The position numbers and the translations under genes are program-made. Below are positions 1 through 12,254 of a stretch of 64,000 nucleotides of DNA, piece after piece. Location: assembly GCA_026315105.1 (NCBI GenBank), contig CM048744.1, positions 358,237,168-358,301,167 on the forward strand, in the 5' to 3' direction. Each line of letters begins with the position of its first letter. Positions within the stretch are counted from its first letter, which is position 1. Source of the DNA: Locusta migratoria. Lineage: Eukaryota; Arthropoda; Insecta; Orthoptera; Acrididae. The notes under the pieces are model-generated. The model worked only from the letters and a program-made list of their open reading frames with translations. It did no database searches and was not told the origin of the DNA.

Positions 1-418
1 TTCCATCGTGATGACTTCGTGTGGCAGTTTTGGCCGTTAGACCCCAGCTGGGATCGGGAATCGAATCCCCTGCGTGACAATCTACCACGATGTCCACTGT
101 ACTACGGAGGCGGACCAGTTCAGTCGTAAAAGATTTGCACAACACACGCTGAACACGAAAAACATCGTCTTTACCGGCTCCAATGTAACGACTGAATTCC
201 AGATCTTATTCCCATTCTTTCCTGCACTTCTGTTTGCAGTGCAGAAGTTTCTTTGAACTTCTCCTCTCATTTTTTTTCTTTTTTATGGAGTTGTACAGAT
301 TTTTCTTTTGCCTATTGCCTCATTACCCTCACTTCCTGAGTCACACGTTTTGATTAACACTAGGTTAGTCCCATTAATTTTAATTTTAAACAGAAGCACC
401 CGAACAAGAACTCATGAC
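1..418. other. No recognisable gene
   Basis: Apart from the SINE that follows, I recognise nothing here. The short open frames on both strands overlap each other and show no domain. Confidence 0.5.
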
Positions 419-429
419 TTGTAATAGGA

Positions 430-636
430 GCCGGCCGCGGTGGCCGAGCGTTCTGCGGCGCGCCAGTCACAGTCTACACGGCCACTACGGTCGGGGGTTC
501 GAATCCCCCCTCGGGCATGGCTATTTGTGCCGTCCTTAGTAGGCATATTAGGTAGTTCATAAGTAGTTTGTAAGTTTAAGGACTGATGACCCCGTAGTTA
601 AGTCCGATAAGCTCTACAAACATTTGAACATTTTTT
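430..636 (+). mobile_element. SINE family A (tRNA-derived)
   Basis: The tRNA-like head has an A box (TGGCCGAGCG) and a B box (GGTTCGAATCC). It is followed by the family 3' body (AAGTAGTTTGTAAG, GACTGATGACCCCGTAG, ACAAACATTTGAACATTT). An 11-bp direct repeat, TTGTAATAGGA, flanks it at 419-429 and 637-647 as a target-site duplication. The head resembles a Leu/Ser-type tRNA but lacks normal folding, so it is not a tRNA gene. Confidence 0.93.
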
Positions 637-926
637 TTGTAATAGGAACGCACAAACAAAAAACGCATCGCCACAGCAACTGACAACAATACCATCATTT
701 CTAAGAATGCTGAATAGGCCTATATATAGAAACTACGACTGTCTGGTTGCCAGATATCGATTTTTTTACAGCAATGATGTCTATATCAGGTAAACGATAT
801 GTACTTCGTTTGTAGTGTTAACAACAACGACCATACAAGGATGTCGGGCCTTGGAGTATTCATTTATGGAAACAGCTGTTTTCATTCTCGTTTCGAATCA
901 CAGGCATATATTACGTGTTTCGAATA
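637..926. other. Unassigned AT-rich spacer
   Basis: I see no gene, repeat head or inverted repeat between the SINE and the mariner-like element. Confidence 0.4.
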
Positions 927-928
927 TA

Positions 929-1720
929 CCGGGTGATCAAAAAGTCAGTATAAATTTGAAAACTTAATAAATGATGGAATAATGTAGATAGAGAGGTAAA
1001 AATTGACACACATGCTTGGAATGACATGGGGTTTTATTACAACAAAAATAAATAAAATAATTAAATAAAAAGGTAAAAAAAGTCCGATAGACGGCGATGG
1101 ACAGCAAAAAGTTAGTGATTGTTACCGTGACGGGTGAGAGGTACGCTGATATGTTACAGAATCGCATCATCCCCAGCCTGGCTGATAAACACCTACTGGA
1201 ACGTACGATTTTTATGCAGGATGCCGCTCCCCCCATACTGCTAGACGCGTGATAGATCTCTTGCGCGTGTCGTTTGGTGATGATCGTGTGCTCAGCCGCC
1301 ACTTTCGTCATGCTTGGCCTCCCAGGTCCTCAGACCTCAGTCAGTGCGATTATTGGCTTTGGGGTTACCTGAAATTGCAAGTGTATCGTGATCGACCGAC
1401 ATCTCTAGGGTTGCCGAAAGACAACATCCGACGCCAATGCCTCACCATAACTCCAGATTTGTTTTACAGTGCTGTTCACAACATTATTCTTCGACTGCAG
1501 CTATTGTTGAGGAATGATGGTGAACATATTGAGCATTTCCTGTAAAGAACATCATCTTTGCTTTGTCTTAATTTGTTATGCTAATTTTGCTTTTCTGATC
1601 AGATGAAACGCCATCTGCCGGACATTTTTGAACTTTTTTTTTTTTTTTTTTACCTCTCTATCTACATTATTCCGTGATTTATTAAGTTTTCAAATTTATA
1701 CTGACTTTCTGATCACCTGG
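929..1720 (+). mobile_element. Mariner-like DNA transposon relic (copy 1)
   Basis: Terminal inverted repeats of about 75 bp begin CCGGGTGATCAAAAAGTCAG at the left and end with its near complement at 1720. A TA dinucleotide flanks both ends (927-928 and 1721-1722), as expected for Tc1/mariner. Between them is the C-terminal half of a transposase in two frames. One frame has the motif FMQDAAPP near 1210-1235 and the other has SQCDYWLWGYLK near 1340-1375, so the second and third catalytic acids are aspartates about 42 residues apart. The N-terminal DNA-binding part and the first aspartate are missing and the frame is broken near 1250. It cannot encode an active transposase. A second, shorter copy lies at 62840-63472. 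Confidence 0.88.
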
Positions 1721-1722
1721 TA

Positions 1723-2760
1723 CATTCAAGCAGTCAGTCAGTTTAGCTGTGAATTCATTTTCCGTATGAACTTCACCGTGCATCTGACGCATGCGTATGT
1801 GTCAGACTGGTCCTTACTGAACATTGAAGATGAAACGTAGATTTTAGTGTACTATTCACGATATAAGATAGTATAAGTTGTTTTAATTACCATAAGAAGA
1901 AGAATTTGTTAATGTTTTCTTGGAACATGGAGAAGTAGTGGAGAAAGCCTGAATAGTAAGATGAGAAGCCAGAATTTGTGTTGGTACATACATTTTGTGG
2001 ATAAAATCTGAACTCACAAATCGACTTCGTGTTGGTAGCTGCAGTGTAGGCGTATGAAGTGCTTAATTTATACAATTTTAGGTGCCCGAACGAACCCCTC
2101 CAACCATATAACCCCCCAAGAAAATTCTCTTGTTTCCATTTTCCCAAACTTGTGATAAAACCTAGGGTACACTTTTCTGAAATTTATATTTTCAAAAATA
2201 ATTTCTTTTAATCTAAACAATAAAAACATAAGATTTGATATAAAAATTGTCTCCGTGACAGTAGCCCGGTGATACATCTTCAGGAAGACGATAACTGAAT
2301 TTCGTAAATCGCATTTCGAGAAGTGGGCAGTCAAATATGGCGTCTGGAATACAACTATTTCAGTTCCTGATTTAGTGCGGACAACCACTAAAACAGATTC
2401 AAGCGAGGTCTAATAATTACACATCTCGTTTAATGCAGAAGAATCACTCTATCCAGTGTCCTTACTAAACTGCAAGCTTTAATGTTAGCTTATCTACAAA
2501 AAATTATAAACACATTGATCTTAACAAAATCCGAGAAGCGATTCTCCTTGGTGTTTTAGCTCTCAGTGGCACCCTGGGACGCACTCTGTGGGAGGCACCT
2601 CTGTGCATCTCCATGAGCCGCAGCGCCCGAGTTGCGCATGCGCAATACTGCGCTGTAACGAGTGGCCTTGAAAGGGTGCGAGAGGGACAGGCCGGCCGCT
2701 GTAAAATCAGAGCGGAAGGTGCGGTATGATAATCGCGCTATATCAGTCGTGCTTCCGGTA
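1723..2760. other. Unassigned region
   Basis: No domain or repeat structure is recognised. Short antisense frames at 1887-2388 show no known motif. GC content rises from about 2560 to 2760, just ahead of the decayed reading frame. Confidence 0.4.
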
Positions 2761-2761
2761 A

Positions 2762-3279
2762 GACAGCGTCAGTCCTCGTGTTGCTGCCGCACAGGAAACA
2801 GCATTGAACGGCTTCAGAGATACTTCGTTACAGTACAAGATTCGGCGTTCCCGCCTGCCAGTGTATAAAACTATTAATATGATTGATTTCAATCCTGGTG
2901 ATACTAGAGTAGGCACTACTGCTCAAGAGGAGATTTTGCATGGTCCTATTACTTTTGTTGGGGCCAGATATGATTTTAATATAAAAAGTACAAAAGTGTT
3001 TGGTGGATCGGGTTGGCTAACTCTAGCGTTTGTACGAGCAAATGATGCAAAGAGGGTGGCCTTGACATTATAGCATTCCGTACTTTCAATATTGGAGAGG
3101 TAACCTAATAAATCTTTTGGTTCCTCTTATTTTGTGGATGATAAATCATTGTGTTTGAGAACCAGGAATAGGAGGCGTGTTTCTGCCGACGAAGGCGTAT
3201 ATGTTTGGGTCAAAGTGACTGGCCCGTTTGAAAACAAGTTTAATGTTCAGGGTGATGTTTTGGTGTATTGGCATAATTA
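2762..3279 (+). pseudogene. Decayed ORF of unknown origin, possibly virus-derived
   Basis: One frame runs from just after a stop at 2759-2761 to a TAA at 3277-3279, with only two in-frame stops (3071-3073 and 3101-3103). It would give a product of about 170 residues. The N-terminal part is basic (KIRRSRLPVYK), the rest alternates hydrophobic and polar residues, and it ends GDVLVYWHN. An AATAAA-like signal follows near 3279. Coding-like sequence continues on both sides of the stops, which suggests a formerly intact gene of this length. I do not recognise the family. A small jelly-roll capsid captured from a virus is one guess; an unrecognised host exon or transposon gene is equally possible. 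There is no ATG close to the start of the frame. Confidence 0.4.
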
Positions 3280-4800
3280 AATAAAGTATATCCTTACCCT
3301 TTTTCAAAAACGGTTACATTTACATGAGCATGAAAATCGATTATGGAAATAACTGCTTTATAGGAGATTTTTTAGTATTTACATGACCAATCAAAAACTG
3401 AATTGGAAAATCGGTTTACGAAATCCGGTTTTGAGAGCCAATGTAACCGGGGTCATGTGTTGATTTGGTCCGTCGGTGGTCTTCGTAGACTTCATGGTTT
3501 CAACTAGAGCTCCTAAAAACTCAGGCTAGCGCATCCGCCATTTTCATTCCTGCGAATGCTAAACGCAGCACGCAGCTTATACGAACAGTGTTGTTTTATT
3601 TAAGTGTAGTGAAATATTTTACAAGTGCCCGGCATAGAGCCTTAGATCTTGCTACTTTGACCTTGCATTCCGCTCTTGTTTACATCGATATGTTGATTAC
3701 ACTCAAATACTTCGCATTTTCTTTACTTATTGCTGCTTCTACCCAAATACAGAAAAAGAGCAAGAAACATATTTCTGCGATAAAAATCGCGTACTACGTT
3801 TAATGCTGCCGAAACTGGTCATCTAGATAAATTTTTAAAGCGATCTTAGCTTCTATTTGAATAAATGACTGTCAATATGCGAGGTTTGTTTGCCGTTTTG
3901 TTATCTGCTGTGACAAATTCACCACATCAGATTTTTGTACTCAAATTGCTGAAAGTACTTATGGAGAAATTTTCATAATGTATTACATACACTAAAACTA
4001 GAAAGAATATTAGTGTACATGATGTAAAGTTTACGGTTGTAGAGGCACACGGTGCCGATGATGGCAACAACCTTTGAATGCTATTTGAAAATCTAATCGT
4101 ATGGAATGTGTTGACCATGAAATAAATGGATAATTCTGTTCCTTCTCTAAGGCTGACAGGTTTTCGTATGTAACAGTACTCTTGTCTTGTCAATAATTTA
4201 ATAATCCTTATAAAGCAAACATTTCGTTGCCAACATTAGCACACTACGCCGCCGCAGCCGTAAGTAAAATTTACCCAGTCTTTTTTGCCAGTTATATTAC
4301 AGCCTCTTAAAGATAAGCGTCAATATTGGCATTTACTAATAAGAAATTGAATTGAGGGTGTATTTTGTGATAAAACATCAGGTACCGTACTATTCTTTCA
4401 AATTGCATACTACAAGTTATGACGCTAAAATTTCGAAATACCACAAACAGCATTCAGCGGTAGTTGCCTGTAGCAGCACAGTACGCATCCACAGCGTTTG
4501 TAATACTTTCTCGCAATAACATAACAGAAGTATCTTCAACAATTTGTGCAATGTCTGTACAAAACTTTTTGACGAGGTGTATTTCTCAATATGCTATATA
4601 ACACACATATATATTGTGCTCTAAAAAAGTATGTTCTGGGATGCTTTGCTGTAATATGATAAGCCTATTTTGCGGCTGCTAATTCCCTACAGACAGCTTG
4701 TCTGTTAAGAGGTAGTACTTTCAGAAGAGCTAAGCAAAAACGTAAGTTCAAATATAATAGACGATTTTTACTATTAAATATCGCTTCAAGTCATAATAAT
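3280..4800. other. Unassigned region
   Basis: Mostly AT-rich sequence with no recognisable domain. The 71-residue frame at 3588-3803 and the 88-residue antisense frame at 3927-4193 have no motif that I can name. Confidence 0.4.
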
Positions 4801-5000
4801 AACTATTTACTTATAATACATAACTGTTGGCTCGGTACGGCTTCCCAGTTTTTGCGCCGACATTTAATGATCCATTGTTTCTTCTCTTAGAATCTCTCGG
4901 GAAACTAAACGTTCTGTAGCCACCTCTGGAATGATTTGAGCATTTTATTGCAACACAACCACCCGGAACGTCGTGCTCAAGTGCCGAGACGTAAATCCGA
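4800..5000 (-). pseudogene. THAP zinc-finger fragment
   Basis: Read on the minus strand, the frame starting near 5032 contains GGCVAIKCSNHSRGGYRTFSF followed by PRDSKRR. After a one-base frame change it continues QWIIKCRRKNWEAVPSQQLC. This order matches the THAP DNA-binding finger: C-x(2-4)-C, then FPRD, then a WIxxxRRKNW block, then the third cysteine. The expected C-x2-H end (CSKHF) is not present, because the sequence ends near 4826 at a possible donor site (AAGTAAAT). THAP fingers occur in host regulators and in P-element-type transposases, and the sequence alone does not decide between them. The frameshift and missing final ligand argue for a relic, although a first exon with a sequence error is possible. 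Confidence 0.6.
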
Positions 5001-5039
5001 TAGCACCGCAGTGTGTTTAAGTTACGAGCCACGAGAATG

Positions 5040-5944
5040 AAAATGACGGATGCGTCAGCTCGTAATTATAGCAGGCTTAGTTTCAACTGCTTCCAGTAGC
5101 AACATGAAAACAGTTGCGTTGTAGTAGCTTGATGAACACCTGTCAAGTGTTAATTAAAAAAGCATTTTGTGACGAATGAAATTAAGATCTTCCTGATCCA
5201 CCGAGATCACGTACAATTCTAGCTTCCCAAGAAAGAAATACAACACACGATATGATGTGAGAAACAGAGTTGGATGTTAACTAAATACTGTAAATGCCTT
5301 TGTCTTCTACGCTTTGTATAATGTGATTTATTTGATTTTAAATCTGCCGTGCTGACGTGTTCCAGTTATTGAATATATAGATTGCCGGAACGCCGATCCA
5401 ACTCTTTCTGGCCGAAGAGCGTCCACGTCATAGTCTGCAAGGGGTGGGGGAAGGGTGGACCTTGGGGTGTGGAGTATTTATTATAGTATTTAGAAAGGCG
5501 AATGGCAACTCTCTTCGCCTCTTTCGCCGGCTACGGACGTCCTTGCTTGGCTCAGAGGTAAAATGTGATTAATAATAGATATGTTCCAGGTTCAATCCCT
5601 AGAACTGCCAAGAAAGTATCTCTAAGTGCAAGGTTCTAACGGAGAGAGTTTAGCGTCAGCTCTTTTGAGAGACAGCTGTAATCGTTGGAATAAACAAATC
5701 TCCATAGCCTGATGGAATCAGTTGCCGAGAGACCTATAACATTTTATTAGTCCAAACATAATGAGGTCCGCATGACGAACAGAATGATCAACATCATGGC
5801 AACCAACATAAAATTCGGAAACATTGTTCATGGGAAACTTGTGTTTATCTCGCATAACATTCAGGATTTATACAGTATTTCTTGACGTCTGAAAAACTAT
5901 TGATTCTATACCATGCCTATATTTACTTACAGAACTAGGATATT
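5040..5944. other. Unassigned region
   Basis: No gene, tRNA-like head or clear inverted repeat was seen. Confidence 0.4.
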
Positions 5945-5954
5945 ACGGAATATC

Positions 5955-6148
5955 AAGCCGGCCGCGGTGGCCGAAGGGACTGAGTCGCTCCAGTCACGGT
6001 CTGCACGGCCACTACGGTCGGGTGTTCGAATCCACCCTCTGGCATGGATATTTGTGCCGTCTTTAGTATAAGGTAGTTGATAAGTAGTTTGTAAGTTTAG
6101 GGACCGATGACCCCGTAGTTAAGTCCGATAAGCTATACAAACATTTGA
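5955..6148 (+). mobile_element. SINE family A
   Basis: This is a complete copy with the tRNA-like head (GGTGGCCGAAGG, GTGTTCGAATCC) and full 3' body ending ACAAACATTTGA. The 10-bp repeat ACGGAATATC flanks it at 5945-5954 and 6149-6158. Confidence 0.92.
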
Positions 6149-7771
6149 ACGGAATATCGAAAAACAAAATTTGTGATTTAACAGAGTTTATTGGTGGGAA
6201 TATTAGGCTTTAACGTCCCATCGACAATAATATCACTAGAGACGGAACTTGGTAGGAGAGATGCTGCATGTTATTTCTATGGCGCGACACTGAAAGAAGT
6301 CGAAGTGTGTGGGACAATTATTGTTCGTTTTGTGTATTAACGAACTGGTTGACAGCATTAACTATAACCTAAAGCATTTTTTTTTTTTTTTTTTTTTTTT
6401 TTACGTGAAGCAGTCATCTATGATGAAGTAATTTCTGAAAGAAAGTGGTGCAAATATTGTCTACTTATTGAAAATATTAGAAACGTAAAATTGGGCTCTT
6501 AGTTAAACGCAAGGCAAAAACTTCGAGTCACAGATGGAATCAGTCAACGCACAGAAGTATCTCTATGTAACAATTTGTAGCGATATGAAAAAAAAAAAAA
6601 AAAAAAAAAAAAAATATCACATAAACTCCATTGAAGCAAGGCAGGTGGAATACCTTGTCTTATCGGCAGGATTGTAGAAAAGAAAAGTCATTCTATAACG
6701 AGTGTTGTTTGAAAATCACTGTGCGACCCATAGAAAGTTTCTCAACTGCATTTGCCTGTACCAGACAAGATCTTTGTTCATTTTCAATGTTTCTTTCAAT
6801 CTCATTCCAATAGTGCAATGTCACTAATTTTCGAAGATAATTTAATTTCGGAGAACTGCAGTCGTTAAAACTCCAATTAGAGCAGTCAAAGTTTGCTGAA
6901 AGAATTTCATTCCGCGGAACACAGTTTTCTTTGACGTCTATAAAGCTTAATCATGCAAGGGAGATACTGCTATCTTGCCTTGGATCGTATCTACACGTGC
7001 TCTAGTCGACTTCGCTGTATTACAAAATTCCAATTTTCTGTAACTTACCTCATACAATTCGCCGCGCTTAATCTTTTCGTGACATAAATATGACCACCTT
7101 CTTACGTAGACTTACGGAGAGATAAAACACGGAGTGTGTGTTTCAAGTCAGTCTAGCCATCGTTCTCTTTCTTCTAAATTACCTGATGGGAACTGTTTTC
7201 CGCGTCATTCCTTCAGTCAAATACTAAGTACACTATGACTATTACTAGTCGTCGAACGTTGCTGTCAGTTTGTTTTCTGGATTAATTAACGAAAAGACCC
7301 CGTAGACGTGAAGCCCCTGTCAATTTAGTAGGCTATAGTTCCAAGACTTTTAGTAATTGTTTCGTAACTTAAGTGAAAATGAATAAAAAACTTTTTCTTT
7401 GTGGACATTTAGAGCCATCTCTCTTTTGCAAGATCGGAAACACACTACTCGGTGTTATAGCTCTGAGTTGTCCAATATATGCGTATCACATTCCAATGGT
7501 TATTTGGGTACATGTGCCCAAGAAATGACCAGGGGGAAGGTCTCCAACACTTGAGATTTTGACATAAAATAGGGTTGATTTGCGATTACAAGAAATCAGC
7601 ATATGAGTTCTCACAGCCCCACCTTAATTTTGTAACTTCCTACCTTATCGTGGTGTTCTGTTAAGGCGAGCAACTTAGCAGAACGTTGTGTAGCCAACCC
7701 CAGTGGGAAATTAAGTAGGTGAGGAGATAGGAACTGGAGGTCAGTGCAAAGCAATGGAAAAACCACCACTG
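6149..7771. other. Unassigned region with two long homopolymer runs
   Basis: A run of about 26 T lies at 6377-6402 and a run of about 27 A at 6588-6614. Otherwise I recognise nothing. The 60-residue frame at 6631-6813 has no domain. Confidence 0.4.
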
Positions 7772-8117
7772 GATTGTTGTGGTCTGCAGTCCGGAGACTG
7801 GTTTGATGCAGCTCTCCACTCTATCCTGAGCAAGACTCTACCTCCTCTTAAGAACGGCAACCCACATCCATCTGATTCGCTTACTATACTCGTCTCTTGG
7901 TCTCCCTCTGCGATTTTCCCCCCACACACTTCCCTCCAATGCTAAATTTACGATTCCTTCTTGTCTAAGAATGTATCCTACCAATCGATCCTTTCTTTTA
8001 GCCAAACATTCCTTTTCTCCCGAATTCTGTTCAGTACCTCTTCATTAGTTATACGCTCTACCCAACTAATCTCCAGCATTCTTCTATAGCACCACATTTC
8101 AAAAGCTTCTATCCTCT
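7772..8117 (-). mobile_element. RTE-like LINE, 3' end (part 1)
   Basis: The minus-strand copy begins at its 3' tail (complement of AAGACCACAACAA) and covers the last part of ORF2 (the complement of the NQSPD terminal coding region and FEIWCYRR block). It matches the near-full-length element at 57.3-60.5 kb. The copy is interrupted at 8117 by a Helitron-like insertion and resumes at 9159. Several stops make it non-coding. Confidence 0.85.
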
Positions 8118-9158
8118 TCTAATATATAAAGCAGAGTGTCCGTTTGTGTGTACGTGTTGCATACAAATCTACAGTTTTATTCCAATCTTTATGAAATTTT
8201 GTACACGTAAGCTTCAATCCATGAGGACGGTCGCCGTAACTGTAAGAATCACATACGATATATAGTTCACGAGATATTGCGTCATAAACAATGAGATGCG
8301 CGAAAAACTGCTGCATTTTCTCCTAAACTATTAGACCGATTTCAACCAAATTTGGTACACACATTCCTTACCGCGAGGTAACAATTGCTGCATGGTTAAG
8401 AATCACATACGGCACATGGTTCAAAATATATTACGTCATAACCAATAGAAATCGCAAAAACTACTACATAATGCGGCGAGATTTTCGAAATACACTGTAT
8501 GAGAATGACAGTACTTAGCGACTTGCAACAAACTTTAAACATAATTTCAAACATTTATTAAACTTTTTCTCGCTGGCAACCATAGTCAAATGATGAAAGG
8601 AAAAAAGTTTCTCGCTTACTACTTTTCCGCTGTTTATGGAGTAAAACTACGGCTCTCGGTATGACGTTACCATTTATAATTTGAACACTACAGATTGTAG
8701 CGAGAGGAAATTTTACAGACAGTATACACATATATAGTTGAATGAACTTTCTAAATTGTATCACACTACGGCACGTAGTTCATGAGATATGATCACATAA
8801 ACATTAACGTTCCGCTGTTCATGGACTAAAACGACAGCTTTCGGTATGACATTACAAGTTATAATTTCAACACTACAAATTTTAGCGGCAGGAAATTTTA
8901 CAGACAGGATAATCCCATACAGTTGAATGTACCTTCTAAATCGTATCACAGTACGACACGTATTTCATGAGATATGAGCACATAAACAGTAACTTGCATG
9001 GAAAACCTCCCCTCACGCACCAAGTTTTAATCTATTACTTCTTTACTACTAATTGTATTCGCAAGAGATTTTACACACATACAGCCCTTATATAAATGGA
9101 TTATAGCGAAAATTGCAGGAATAAATAAATACCCGGGCAACGCCGGGTTTTCAGCTAG
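8118..9158 (+). mobile_element. Non-autonomous Helitron-like element 1
   Basis: It begins TCTAATATATAAAGC, typical of Helitron 5' ends. It ends with a short hairpin (CCCGGGCAACGCCGGG) followed by TTTTCAGCTAG, giving the canonical CTAG terminus. There are no terminal inverted repeats and no target duplication. The RTE-like fragment on either side is continuous once this segment is removed, which fixes the borders. No Rep or helicase coding is present, so it depends on an autonomous relative. A tandem internal repeat occupies 8625-8994. Confidence 0.82.
8625..8994 (+). repeat. Two tandem ~185-bp units inside Helitron-like element 1
   Basis: Unit 1 (8625-8809) and unit 2 (8810-8994) both start TTCCGCTGTT and share blocks such as TCGGTATGAC, GGAAATTTTACAGACAG and CATGAGATATGA, with scattered substitutions. 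Confidence 0.8.
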
Positions 9159-9665
9159 TCTTATCTAAATAATTTATCGTCCATGTTTCACTCCCGTACA
9201 AGACAACACGCCACACAAATTCCTTCAGAAAAGACTTCCATACACTTAAATTAATATTCACTGTTAGCAAATTTATCTTTTTCAAAAACGCTTTTCTTCC
9301 CATTGCCATTCTGCATTTTATATCCTCTGTACTGTGGCCGTCACATGTTATTTTACTGCCCAAGTAACAAAACTCATCTACCACCTTTATTGCCTCGTCA
9401 TCTAATCTAATTCCTTCAGCATCGCCTGATTTTCTTAGACTGCATTCCATTACCCTTGTTTTGCTCTTGTTAATGTTCACCTTATACGCTCCCTTCAACA
9501 AACTGTCCATTCACTGCACTTCGAGGTCCTTTGCTGACTCTGACAGAATTATAATGTCGTCATCAAAACGCAATGTTTTTATTTCTTCACCTTGAACTCT
9601 AAATTCTTTCTCCAAATTTCTCTTTGCTTTCCTTTACAGCTTGCTCAAGCATGAAATTCAAATTC
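9159..9665 (-). mobile_element. RTE-like LINE, 3' end (part 2)
   Basis: This continues the minus-strand RTE-like fragment beyond the Helitron-like insertion. The complement reads the reverse-transcriptase C-terminal region, including VNINKSKTRVMECS, EFCYLGSKITCDG and ALYGSETWTIN-like blocks, across a frame of 119 residues (9151-9510). It ends near 9665 after the EQAVKESKEKFGE block. The FADD catalytic block sits at about 9555-9580 in a different frame, so the copy is dead. Confidence 0.85.
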
Positions 9666-9825
9666 GTTGGTGTTGACAGTTGTAAGAAATTCGGGAGACC
9701 TAGGTAAAGGCACAGTCTGTCTCGCAAGTCGCTACACTGGCCCTTCCAAAGTACCTGCACCACTTGGTTTAAATGCTCGCTCTGCATGCTGCCGGCTGTA
9801 AAGGTGGATTGTCCAAGGCGCGATT

Positions 9826-10082
9826 ACCGAGCGAGGTGGCGCAGTGGTAACACACTGGACTCGCATTCGGAAGGATGGTGGTTCAAATCCACCTCCGGCC
9901 ATCCAGATTTAGGTTTTCCGTGATTTCCCTAAATCACTCCAGGCAAATGCCGGGATGGTTCCTTTGAAAGGGCACGGCCGATTTCCTTCCATATCCTTAC
10001 CCAAACATTCCGAGCATAAGCTCCGTCTCTAATGACGGCACTGTCGACGGGACGTTAAAGTCCAAGCTTCCTCCTCCTTCCT
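9826..10082 (+). mobile_element. SINE family D (tRNA-derived)
   Basis: The head has an A box (GTGGCGCAGTGG) and a B box (GGTTCAAATCC). The body contains TTTTCCGTGATTTCCCTAAA, GGGATGGTTCC and GACGGGACGTTAAA. A 14-bp direct repeat, TCCAAGGCGCGATT, flanks it at 9812-9825 and 10083-10096. This family is unrelated in body to SINEs A to C. Confidence 0.92.
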
Positions 10083-10246
10083 TCCAAGGCGCGATTGATG
10101 CCTGCGACTGTGATGGATCGTCTAGTGCTTTAGATCGTCTCGTGACGTCAGAGGCTGGCTGCTCGCGCATGCGCACAAGATTGGAGTGCGACACGTGGCT
10201 GATGCGGCGGCAATCGTAGGACTGCACCAGTGAGCAGTGTTGCGAT

Positions 10247-11429
10247 TAGAGATGGGCAAAACCGATCTTTTCAGAGATCGGATCAGAAATAGTCATTCAC
10301 TGGGATGAACTAGTTCTTTTTCATGGTTCACCGACTCACCAACTGATAAGATTTGACGCCAGCAACAAAAATTTCAAATGGACACATTCCCGAAACTGAA
10401 TGGTTTCAGATATAGAAAACATTAATGCAAATTGTTGTTTTCTTTGTTATTCGATTATATAATTGTTTTCAATGTGCCAAAATAATGTAGATGCATAAAA
10501 CACGCATAATTTGTTACAGGACACTCGTCTATCAAGTCAGGAAACTGCATGATATGGGCTTACAAAATTTAAACAACAGAATGCACATTGCACAAGACTT
10601 TGTCTCTCTTGCTCCCTTCATGCAAACTACAAGTGTTCGAGAAAAATGGAGTAGGATCTTTTTCTCAGAAATTTTATATAGTTTAATATTGTACTGTAAC
10701 GCGTTTTTGCTACCGACTGCAGATTTCCTGTTATTAAGAAAAAACATGTAACATTAAATAAATACATTTCATCTCGAGTACTATTCGAAATAGGAATATG
10801 ACGGTTTCTGTTGCTTCAGATGATCGTTTCTGTAAGTGAGCTGCAAGCTTTATCAGAACACAGGAGTCGAGAGAACAGAGAAATGCGCGGAGTCGCTTTG
10901 TTCGGCACCATGCGACTCGCCAGAAGAGTGGGGGGAATAATGAGCAGCGCGCCACACGGGTGGCTCTGCAAGCGAGCGGAGTCGGGAGAGTGGTGGGGAG
11001 AGGTGAACCGGTGAACCAGCTAACTCACCGACTCAGTTGGCGGTCGGATCGCCTCGATCGCCGAAGTCGTGCGGAGCAGCGAGTCAGCGGTAGTCGGCAG
11101 CAGCGCGCTCAATGAACCACGCTGCTTGCGCGACTCACCGATTCTCGACTAGCAGCGCGAAGGCGCTGCACGTGTTTAGGCGCTCATTTTTTGCGTTTTA
11201 TACTTGCACATGGTCTATAGCACATTTATTTTGTAGCTTAGGAAACTTCTGAAGCATGTGGCAAGGGGTTTAGGAAACTTCTGAAGAATGTTTCAAGGGT
11301 GCTTATGCAGCTCATTGGTGTCACCAGAGGGACTTTTTTGGATCGGATGAACTACCACTCTTTTTTTTGGATTCATCCATCACTCACTCCTTAGAAGGAT
11401 GAAGTTCAGGAGCAGATTGCCCATCTCTA
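10247..11429. mobile_element. Non-autonomous hAT-like element 1
   Basis: The 13-bp terminal inverted repeats are TAGAGATGGGCAA at the left and TTGCCCATCTCTA at the right. They are flanked by 8-bp near-duplications, GTTGCGAT (10239-10246) and GTTGGGAT (11430-11437), differing at one base. An 8-bp duplication with short TIRs is the hAT signature. The interior has subterminal ACCGATC and GAACCGGTGAACC motifs, but no transposase domain was found. Confidence 0.85.
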
Positions 11430-11437
11430 GTTGGGAT

Positions 11438-12254
11438 GGGAGTCGCGACAACTCAAGGCACTGGCAGGAAGATGTCGAGCCAAGCGGATATGAACCTATC
11501 ATAAGATGTGAGCTCGTCTCGCACATTAAGCTACCGCCTTTGTACGTTGAACAGATTCAGAATTCACGGCAATCCAAGGACATATCCAAAATATTCGGAG
11601 AAATAAAAGAGAAATGAAGCTTGGAAAAGGACAAATTTTGGAAATAATAAATGTGACCGTTGGTTACTGATTTTTTTGTTTAGGTAATATATACAGGTGT
11701 AAGAAAATGCATGACAATGTTAATGTAATATTTTCATTAATTTCATTCATACCAGTACAATCCGTTTTATTGCGCGCTGTAAACATTATCTTAGTTCATG
11801 TGTTGTGGTGTACCACTTAGATTCAAATGTCTCGTGTGCGGTATGGACGATATCTTCGATATTTTAAAATCTTATTGTTTTCCATATTCCCTGGGAGATG
11901 GTTTAGGACGGAAACCGGTCAGAATGAAATAAATTGTAACAATACAGCAAAAATTCTTAGAACTGTTGTTGATACATGTAATGAGCTATAGAAAAATCGT
12001 TTGTTTAGTATGTGTTTGCTATATTTTGAACTTCCTCGGAAAAAATTTCAACTGTACGTTTTCGAACACCGGGACTTATTTCAAAGGCAATAGAGAAGGT
12101 GAAACCATCAGTTAAAATTAAAAAAAAAAAAAGCCTGAGGGGTCGAGACGCAGACGCAGTTAACAGTCGCTTCTTGGACAACCTACCTTAAGGCTAAGGA
12201 AAAATTGCTTTCGTCAAATGATAAAATGAAACTAAAAATCTTTTTTACCATGTT
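11438..12254. other. Unassigned region with an orphan ACCGG motif
   Basis: Around 11915-11925 the block GGAAACCGGTCAGAATG resembles one arm of the foldback repeats described elsewhere in the window, but I find no partner arm. Nothing else is recognised. Confidence 0.35.

Noticed and set aside
8558..8949. Two similar small antisense proteins as a duplicated gene
   Set aside because: They come from the tandem 185-bp units inside Helitron-like element 1 and show no coding constraint.
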